NCBI RefSeq assembly: GCF_907163135.1
Contig: NZ_CAJQUA010000001.1
Coordinates: forward strand, 1,875,001 to 1,939,000
DNA: 64,000 bases
From: Brachymonas denitrificans
GTDB lineage: Bacteria > Pseudomonadota > Gammaproteobacteria > Burkholderiales > Burkholderiaceae_C
Reading direction: 5' to 3'
Part shown: piece by piece, positions 57,416 to 64,000 of the stretch
Position numbering within the stretch: position 1 is the stretch's first letter
Layout: every line of letters begins with the position of its first letter
Position numbers and translations under genes: made by a program
Notes under the pieces: model-generated
The model's input: only the letters and a program-made list of their open reading frames with translations
Told to the model about the DNA's origin: nothing
Database searches by the model: none

Positions 57416-57768
57416 GAGCATCTCCTTGGAAATAAATTGTTTGAATTATATTGGCACTACTGTGTAAATTGAACGGGCGTTTTTCGTCATATAGATAGAC
57501 ATAAAGATCAAGGTCTTCTGACGTTTTCCGGAGTAACCGCTCTCTGGATTCCATCTGGGCCCCTTCTCGCCGCTGAGCCCGCCCAAGGCCGGCCAGCTGG
57601 TCACGGTGCGCTAGGACGGGTTGCCCGGCGCCCGTCCGGTGACGGTGAATTTCCGCTGACGGATTGCGCTGAAATATAACGAAACACAGCGAAACCCCGC
57701 CGAGATGACCGCGGCGGGATGCCCCGGCACCATGGAAGCATGTTCCACCCTCTCCTGAAGGAGCTTCC
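57416..57768. other. 353-bp gene-free divergent region
   Basis: Between the periplasmic-protein gene and the Spy-like operon. The left part (57425-57530) is AT-rich and holds a TATAAT for the minus-strand gene at 57445-57450. The right part is GC-rich without a clear promoter; CCTGAAGGAGCTTCC just before 57769 is the ribosome-binding region of the Spy-like gene. No convincing CpxR box or other operator is visible. Confidence 0.45.
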
Positions 57769-58236
57769 ATGAAACCCTGGATCAAACGCATCGTGCTGGG
57801 CTTTGCCGGCATCACCCTCGTCGTTGGCGGCCTGACGGCCTGCGGCGTTTCCCGCTATCACGGCACGGGCAGCATGAGCGAGGCCGACGCCACCGCCTGG
57901 CGAGCCAAGCAGATCGAACGTGTGGCCGATCGCCTGGATCTGGATGCCGCGCAGAAAGCCAAGCTCGCCGCCCTGGGCGAAATGATGGCGCTGCAGCGCA
58001 AGGCCCTGCGCGGCAATGCGGACAACCCGCGTGCCGAATTCCAGGCGCTGATTGCCGGCCCGAAGTTCGACCGCACCGCGGCCCAGAATCTGGTGCAGCA
58101 AAAGACCGACGCCATCCGCGCCGGCAGCCCGCAGGTGATTGCCGCCATGGGCGACTTCTATGACAGCCTGCGCCCCGAGCAGCAGCAGAAGGTGCGCGAT
58201 TTCATGCAGAAGCAGAAGCGCTTTCGCCGCATGTAA
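57769..58236 (+). CDS. Spy/CpxP-like periplasmic lipoprotein
   Basis: A 155-residue helical protein with a signal peptide and lipobox LTAC (Cys25), so probably a lipoprotein. The mature part is helix-rich: WRAKQIERVADRLDLDAAQKAKLAALGEMMALQRKAL, and later SLRPEQQQKVRDFMQKQKRF, resembling the LTxxQ repeats of Spy and CpxP (LDLDAAQ, LRPEQQ). These are envelope-stress chaperones or sensors. It is the first gene of an operon that ends in a two-component system, which may sense through it. Confidence 0.82.
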   Translation: MKPWIKRIVLGFAGITLVVGGLTACGVSRYHGTGSMSEADATAWRAKQIERVADRLDLDAAQKAKLAALGEMMALQRKALRGNADNPRAEFQALIAGPKFDRTAAQNLVQQKTDAIRAGSPQVIAAMGDFYDSLRPEQQQKVRDFMQKQKRFRRM

Positions 58237-58247
58237 GGCAGGGCATC

Positions 58248-58784
58248 ATGGAAAACGCAAGCATGCAACGCCATAGTTCCCGCATCATCGCCCTGCACTG
58301 GCTCACGCTGGCGCTGCTCGGCGGTGCCTTCGTCCTCGGCAAGGCCGTCACGCAGGCTCGCGAAAGCGGCAGTGTCACCTTGACCGATTACCAGTGGCAT
58401 CTGGTGGCGGGCCTGCTGGTGCTGGCCGCCACTGCGCTGCGCCTGTTCTTTCGCCGGCGCGACGGCGTGCCGGCTCCGGCGCTGCAGCCGCGTCTGTACC
58501 AGGCGCTGACGCGCTGGGTGCATCGTGGCCTGTACGCAGTGCTGATCCTGGTGCCGCTGAGCGGCATGGCCACGGTGCGCAGCAGCGCCATCGGCCAGGC
58601 CCTGTCTGCCGGCAATGCCGCGCTGCTGCCGGCCAGCCTGCAAAGGGTGACCATGCTGGGTGTGCACAAGACGCTGATCGGCGTGCTGGTGCTGCTGGTG
58701 ACGCTGCATGTGCTGGCGGCGCTCAAGCACCAGTTCGTCAATCGCGACCGCCTGCTGGCTCGCATGGGGCTGGGACGTCCCTGA
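58248..58784 (+). CDS. Cytochrome b561-family protein
   Basis: A 178-residue inner-membrane dihaem cytochrome with four membrane helices. Candidate haem-ligand His residues lie in the expected places: RIIALHWLTLALL (H17), YQWHLVAGLLVLAA (about H51), and in the C-terminal half LGVHKTLIGVLVLLVTLHVLAALKHQF. Proteins of this group move electrons from quinol to periplasmic acceptors, such as superoxide. It lies 11 bp after the Spy-like gene. Confidence 0.9.
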   Translation: MENASMQRHSSRIIALHWLTLALLGGAFVLGKAVTQARESGSVTLTDYQWHLVAGLLVLAATALRLFFRRRDGVPAPALQPRLYQALTRWVHRGLYAVLILVPLSGMATVRSSAIGQALSAGNAALLPASLQRVTMLGVHKTLIGVLVLLVTLHVLAALKHQFVNRDRLLARMGLGRP

Positions 58785-58803
58785 GCGTGTGTGCGGTGTC
58801 ACA

Positions 58804-59514
58804 ATGAGCGCCATGGCACGCATCCTGCTGATCGATGACGATACGGATCTGGGGCCGCCGCTGGCGGCCTATTTCCGTCGCTTCGGCCTGGAGCTGGTGC
58901 AGGCATTTGCGCCCTCCGAAGGGCTTGGCTTGCTGCGTTCCGGCGGCTTCGATGCTGCCATTCTCGACGTGATGCTGCCGGAAATGGACGGTTTCGAACT
59001 GTGCCGCACCATCCGGCGCGAGAGCGATCTGCCGATCGTGATGCTGACGGCACGCGGTGATGTGATGGACAGGGTGGTCGGGCTGGAGCTGGGGGCGGAT
59101 GACTATCTGCCCAAGCCGTTCGAGCCGCGCGAACTGGTGGCGCGCTTGCAGACCGTGCTGCGGCGCCTGCGTGTACCCGCGCCCGCTTCGGCTGCTTTGG
59201 AGGGTCCGTTGCGTTTCGAGGGGCTGGAAGTCGATCCCGTCACACGCACGGCAAAACGTCAGGGCGAGCCGCTGGAACTGACCAGTACCGAGTTCGACCT
59301 GCTTTTGCTGCTGGCCCGCGCGCCGGCGAAAGTGCACAGCCGGGACGATATCCTGGCCGCGCTGCGCGGACACGATGCCGACCTGTACACCCGCGCGGTG
59401 GACATCGTGGTGAGCCGCCTGCGCAAGAAGCTGGAACCGCTCGACTGCATTCGTACTGTGCGTCATGCAGGCTATTCGCTGGCGCTGCCACCCTTGCCGC
59501 AGGTGTCGCCATGA
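58804..59514 (+). CDS. OmpR-family response regulator (CpxR-like)
   Basis: A 236-residue two-domain regulator. The receiver has the acidic pocket DDD (11-13), phospho-acceptor D55 (AILDVMLPEMDGF), and the conserved Lys in YLPKPFEPREL. The C-terminal winged helix is typical of OmpR/PhoB (ELTSTEFDLLLLLA...VDIVVSRLRKKLEP...VRHAGYSLALP). The start MSAMARILLIDDD is used; MARILL three codons later is possible. Its stop overlaps the sensor start as ATGA. Confidence 0.92.
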   Translation: MSAMARILLIDDDTDLGPPLAAYFRRFGLELVQAFAPSEGLGLLRSGGFDAAILDVMLPEMDGFELCRTIRRESDLPIVMLTARGDVMDRVVGLELGADDYLPKPFEPRELVARLQTVLRRLRVPAPASAALEGPLRFEGLEVDPVTRTAKRQGEPLELTSTEFDLLLLLARAPAKVHSRDDILAALRGHDADLYTRAVDIVVSRLRKKLEPLDCIRTVRHAGYSLALPPLPQVSP

Positions 59515-60890
59515 AATCTGCCTCGCCTGCTCCCGGCGCGACATCCGCAACTCCTCCTTCTTCAGGCCCCTCAAACGTGTCCGGTCGCCCCTGGCTGCGC
59601 TGGCGCCACTCGCTGCGGCTGCGGCTGGTATTGCTGTTCCTGCTGCTCGGTCTGGCCATTGCCGCCGTGTTTGTCAGCGGTATCCGCAAGGGCTTCAACC
59701 AGGGCTGGGAGAACGCCGTGCGCCCGCTGGCGATGGACTATGTGGATCGCCTTGCGGCAGAGATCGGCAGCCCGCCCGACGTGGTGCGTGCGCAGGCGCT
59801 GGCGCAGAAGTTGCCGATCGCCATCCATATCAGCGGGCCGGTCACCAATTGGGATTCCCAGCCCCAGCGCGAACGCCGTTTCGGGCCGCGCAACGAGCGC
59901 GATGCCTCGCTGTTCACGCGGCAGACGGCGGACGGGCATCGCATCGTGTTCCGACTGAGTTTCCCCGGAGCACGGGCAGATGGGCCGCCGCCGATCCTCT
60001 GGTACACCCTCGCGGCGCTGCTGCTGCTGACGGCGCTGGCCTACTGGCGCGTGCATCGCATGCTGCTGCCGCTGCAGGGCATCAGCGCGGGAGCAAGGCG
60101 CTTCGGTACGGGCGATTTCGCTACACCGATTGCCACCGGAAACGGGCGCGGCGCTGACGAACTGACAACCCTGGCGCAAGATGTGAACGGCATGGCTGAC
60201 AACCTGCGCCACATGCTGGACGCGCGACGCGACCTGTTGCTCGCGGTGAGTCATGAACTGCGCAGCCCGCTGACCCGCGCGCGGCTCAATATGGAATTGC
60301 TGCCCGAGCCGGATGATGCCGAAGCGCGCGCCGCACACAGCGCGCTGTTGCGCGATCTCGCCCTGATGCGCGACCTGATCCAGGATCTTCTGGAGAGCGA
60401 GCGCCTGTCCAATCCCCATGCGCTGCTGCAGCGCGAACCCACCGATCTGGCGCTACTGGCCCGCAGTGCAGTGGCCGAAATGGCACGTGCACAGCCGGCC
60501 GCGGCGGCAATTGCAGTCAACGCCGACTCACAGCTGCCGCTACTCGATCTGGATCGCACCCGCATGCAGCTGCTGCTGCGCAACCTGCTGGACAATGCGC
60601 TGCGGCACAGTCCGCCTGGCACGGCGCCGACTGTATCGATTTCGCGCGACGAGGGCCACAAAGTCGTGCTGGAAGTGCGCGACTACGGCAATGGCGTGCC
60701 CGAGACGCAATTGCCGCATCTGGCACAGGCCTTCTACCGCCCCGATAGCGCACGACAGCGCAGCAGCGGTGGCGTCGGACTTGGGCTCTATCTCTGTCGG
60801 CTGGTGGCGGAGGCACACGGCGGACAGTTTGCGATACGCAATGCAAACCCCGGGCTGGCCGTGCGCATCACCCTGCCGATCAACTCCTGA
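59511..60890 (+). CDS. Sensor histidine kinase (CpxA-like)
   Basis: A 459-residue membrane kinase. Two membrane helices at about 36-57 and 161-180 enclose a small periplasmic sensor part rich in Arg (QRERRFGPRNERD). A HAMP domain follows (about 182-235), then the phosphorylated H248 in AVSHELRSPLTRARL, the N box LLRNLLDNALRHS, and the G box SGGVGLGLYLCRLV. The pairing with an OmpR-type regulator and a Spy/CpxP-like gene suggests an envelope-stress circuit. Confidence 0.93.
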   Translation: MKSASPAPGATSATPPSSGPSNVSGRPWLRWRHSLRLRLVLLFLLLGLAIAAVFVSGIRKGFNQGWENAVRPLAMDYVDRLAAEIGSPPDVVRAQALAQKLPIAIHISGPVTNWDSQPQRERRFGPRNERDASLFTRQTADGHRIVFRLSFPGARADGPPPILWYTLAALLLLTALAYWRVHRMLLPLQGISAGARRFGTGDFATPIATGNGRGADELTTLAQDVNGMADNLRHMLDARRDLLLAVSHELRSPLTRARLNMELLPEPDDAEARAAHSALLRDLALMRDLIQDLLESERLSNPHALLQREPTDLALLARSAVAEMARAQPAAAAIAVNADSQLPLLDLDRTRMQLLLRNLLDNALRHSPPGTAPTVSISRDEGHKVVLEVRDYGNGVPETQLPHLAQAFYRPDSARQRSSGGVGLGLYLCRLVAEAHGGQFAIRNANPGLAVRITLPINS

Positions 60891-60907
60891 GCGGCAGGCT
60901 GCCGTCG

Positions 60908-61210
60908 TCAGAGGATGGCCTGCAAGCCCTTGTCGGCAATGATGTTCAGCAGCTTGAGGGCCGGGCCGGAGGGATGGGTTTCGCCTTGCTCCCACTTGCG
61001 CACCGTCGATGCAGAGGTATGCAGATGGAGCGCAAATACGGGCTGGCTGAATTTCAATGTTTCGCGCAAGCGCTTGATGTCGGCCGCGCCAAACTGCCGA
61101 ACAGGAGCCGGACAAATCGCGTCGAACTCTCGCATGGTTACCTTGTCGATCGCTCCCGCTTGCTGCAACGCGGCCAGGTCGCCACGCAGCGATTCAATGA
61201 TCTTGCTCAC
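60908..61210 (-). CDS. XRE-family antitoxin
   Basis: A 100-residue helix-turn-helix protein: the N-terminal half (MSKIIESLRGDLAALQQAGAIDKVTMREFDAICP) is of the NadS/HigA-2 type, and the HTH lies in DIKRLRETLKFSQPVFALHLHTSASTVRKWEQGETHPSGPALKLLNIIADKG. It overlaps the end of the toxin gene by 17 bases, as usual in this TA family. It appears intact. Confidence 0.88.
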   Translation of the reverse strand: MSKIIESLRGDLAALQQAGAIDKVTMREFDAICPAPVRQFGAADIKRLRETLKFSQPVFALHLHTSASTVRKWEQGETHPSGPALKLLNIIADKGLQAIL

Positions 61211-61514
61211 AATGCACCTCCAACAACACGCCTGCCTTGAGCGCTTTCGTCAACGCTTCCGCAGAGAGCTCCAGAAACACCTTGCCGGCAAACTGCAGCG
61301 CCTTGCGCTCCTCCTGCGTCACGTTTGCCTTGTCGCTCTTGAAAAGAAAGCCCCCAAGATCCGCATCCACCAAACCAAGCTCCATCTCCTCCACGGCCCT
61401 GCACAGCGCCGTATCCGGGAGCCTCTCGCTCGATTGCCATCGTGCAAAGTCTTTTCTTTTGAGGACAGCAATCTGCCTGCCAGAAGTGTACCCGATACGG
61501 GTATATTTATCCAT
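61194..61514 (-). pseudogene. RelE/HigB-2-like toxin with internal deletion
   Basis: The beginning (IAVLKRKDFARWQSSERLPDTALCRAVEEMELGLVDADLGG) and the end (SDKANVTQEERKALQFAGKVFLELSAEALTKALKAGVLLEV) match the HigB-2-like toxin family. The middle of about 30-35 residues that normally follows DADLGG (a basic GGGKSGGxRT-like segment and the FLYGFAKN strand) is missing: DADLGGFLFK runs straight into SDKANV. This removes the basic catalytic core, so the protein should be inactive although the frame stays open. The start is doubtful: the ATG lies within the putative promoter, and the family homology begins at IAVLK, an ATT codon at 61472. The antitoxin downstream is intact. Confidence 0.65.
61489..61514 (-). 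promoter_or_regulatory. Operator palindrome and -10 region of the fourth TA locus
   Basis: TACCCG-ATA-CGGGTA (61489-61503) is a perfect 6-base inverted repeat. On the minus strand it follows TAAATA, a -10-like element about 17-18 bases after TTTACC. The palindrome would be an antitoxin site. It also lies inside the first codons of the annotated toxin frame. Confidence 0.5.
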
Positions 61515-61666
61515 TGGCTGAATTCCAGGTAAAGATGACTCGGGCCGGGATCGATTCGTCGTGCACTACTCCCAGCGGCACACGATTGGGGCCTTTTTCG
61601 ACCGAAATTCTAGAACCAATATATTACTTTTATTTTCTCTACCCCTTCCATCAGCACGCCACTCAA

Positions 61667-61695
61667 CAAAAAAAGGGCCGCGTACCAACGCGGCC
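61667..61695 (-). terminator. Rho-independent terminator of gltBD
   Basis: On the minus strand GGGCCGCG pairs with CGCGGCCC around TTGGTA and is followed by seven T. It lies about 35 bases after the gltD stop. Confidence 0.92.
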
Positions 61696-61731
61696 CGAAG
61701 GAGGGATGCAATGAAGAAACCAAATCAATAA

Positions 61732-63210
<1,479 letters not shown>

Positions 63211-63257
63211 GATCGTGTTCCGTTATAGCTAGTGACTGTTCAGGGTCGGTTCAGGAT

Positions 63258-64000
63258 TCAGTTCGCCTTTTTGGCGACGGGCTTATTGACGGCAGCAGGC
63301 TTGGCTGCGGCTTTCGCCGTGCGCTTGGGCGCTGCAGCGGCTGCCTTCGCGGCCACCGGCTTGGCGGCATCGGCCTTGGCCGTAGCCGTCTGGCCCGGCG
63401 CACGGCGCACGGCAGTCTTGCGGGTCGCTTTCGGCGGCTCGACTTCGGTGTGGATGGCCGCAGAAGCCGACACCAGCGAGTCGTCCGGGATACCGCCCTT
63501 GCCGGCGTCGGTCTTGCCCTTGGCGTGGATCTCGGCCAACGCGCGCTTGTACTCGGTCGGGAACACCTTCACGAATTTCGGCAGGCTGGCTTCCCAGTTC
63601 TCGAGCAGGTCGCGGGCGCGGCGGCTGCCGGTCCAGCGGCTGTGGTCCAACAGCAGTTTTTTCAGCTGTTCTTCGTCGCTCTGGCCGCGGTGCCATACGC
63701 CCACATCGACCGTAGCCTTCTGCTGTGCGGCGCTCAGCACCGGCTCCAGCGTCACCATGGCGGTGTTGCAGCGGCTGGCGAACTGGCCGTCCTCGTCATA
63801 GACGTAGGCCACGCCGCCGCTCATGCCGGCCGCGAAGTTGCGGCCGGTCTTGCCCAGCACGGCAACAGTGCCGCCGGTCATGTATTCGCAGCCATGGTCG
63901 CCCGTGCCTTCCACCACCGCAGTCGCACCAGACAGGCGCACGGCAAAGCGCTCGCCCGCCACGCCGGCAAAGTAGGCTTCACCCGTGGTGGCACCGTACA
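63258..64000 (-). CDS. gltB: Glutamate synthase large subunit (partial, C-terminal end) with H1-like tail
   Basis: The C-terminal 247 residues of GltB are visible; the rest lies beyond the right edge. The beta-helix domain is clear ([31 protein letters not shown], then [31 protein letters not shown]) and ends around the usual [21 protein letters not shown]. After this come about 80 extra residues, the last 50 of them rich in Ala, Lys and Pro ([29 protein letters not shown]), like the tail of a histone H1-type protein. The tail lies in the same frame up to the stop. gltD follows after 47 bp. Confidence 0.95.
   Translation of the reverse strand, partial: YGATTGEAYFAGVAGERFAVRLSGATAVVEGTGDHGCEYMTGGTVAVLGKTGRNFAAGMSGGVAYVYDEDGQFASRCNTAMVTLEPVLSAAQQKATVDVGVWHRGQSDEEQLKKLLLDHSRWTGSRRARDLLENWEASLPKFVKVFPTEYKRALAEIHAKGKTDAGKGGIPDDSLVSASAAIHTEVEPPKATRKTAVRRAPGQTATAKADAAKPVAAKAAAAAPKRTAKAAAKPAAVNKPVAKKAN

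Overview
The window is a gene-dense, high-G+C stretch of a betaproteobacterial chromosome. The gene families and their order (ResB / cytochrome c4 / engB; one mla operon carrying mlaA; nrdA-small ORF-nrdB; ffh next to a CcsA-like ypjD; a Gram-negative porin with an MKKSLIAIAALAAVGAASAQ-type signal; -10 elements of the form CCTACAAT) point to Burkholderiales, most likely Comamonadaceae. I see no prophage, insertion sequence, integron, CRISPR array or plasmid genes. The foreign-looking DNA is limited to four small toxin-antitoxin (TA) loci.

Layout. 1-3.4 kb: resB (cut by the left edge), a dihaem cytochrome c4 and divergent engB. 3.3-4.0 kb: mntA-hepT TA pair, hepT frameshifted. 4.1-7.4 kb: two overlapping lipid A acyltransferases, divergent from metK. 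7.5-8.1 kb: vapBC. 8.2-11.0 kb: a FadL-type channel and a trimeric porin. 11.6-14.3 kb: coq7, an OsmC-like gene, a candidate CU-rich small RNA, tusA and cysM. 14.4-15.2 kb: tRNA-Leu(CAA) and an unknown protein with an Ala/Lys tail. 15.3-19.8 kb: mlaFEDACB. 20.0-20.7 kb: a higBA pair, higB frameshifted. 20.7-28.2 kb: miaB, ligD, ku and katE. 28.5-31.5 kb: a Dcu carrier, gltS and tRNA-Met. 31.6-35.8 kb: enoyl-CoA hydratase, rodA, a YegP-type protein and tldD. 35.8-37.7 kb: aroG behind a Phe-rich leader peptide and attenuator, then an unknown small gene. 37.8-42.5 kb: aldehyde dehydrogenase with DUF779, mpl, an unknown gene and a TlpA-like thioredoxin. 42.7-46.7 kb: accB-accC, prmA and an adenosine kinase-like gene. 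46.7-52.8 kb: a hexanucleotide repeat, a histone H1-like gene, nrdB, a small ORF and nrdA with two NrdR-like boxes. 52.9-56.7 kb: ampD, a small finger protein, ypjD, ffh and a 57-residue membrane protein. 56.8-60.9 kb: a periplasmic protein and a four-gene envelope-stress-like operon (Spy-like lipoprotein, cytochrome b561, response regulator, sensor kinase). 60.9-61.5 kb: a fourth TA locus whose toxin lacks its core. 61.7-64 kb: gltD and the end of gltB, which carries an unusual Ala/Lys tail.

Functional themes. Much of the window serves the envelope: lipid A acylation, Mla lipid transport, porins, muropeptide recycling (mpl, ampD), rodA. The rest is core metabolism: SAM, cysteine, aromatic amino acids, fatty acids, deoxynucleotides and glutamate. 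Regulation is unusually readable in several places: a ribosome-mediated attenuator at aroG, NrdR-like boxes at nrdA, operator palindromes at the TA loci, and -10 boxes so close to the start codons of rodA, tldD and mpl that their mRNAs should be leaderless.

Most notable observations: the aroG attenuator, the CU-rich small RNA candidate, damage to three of four TA toxins beside intact antitoxins, and the histone-H1-like tail on glutamate synthase. All calls come from reading the sequence; no database search was run.
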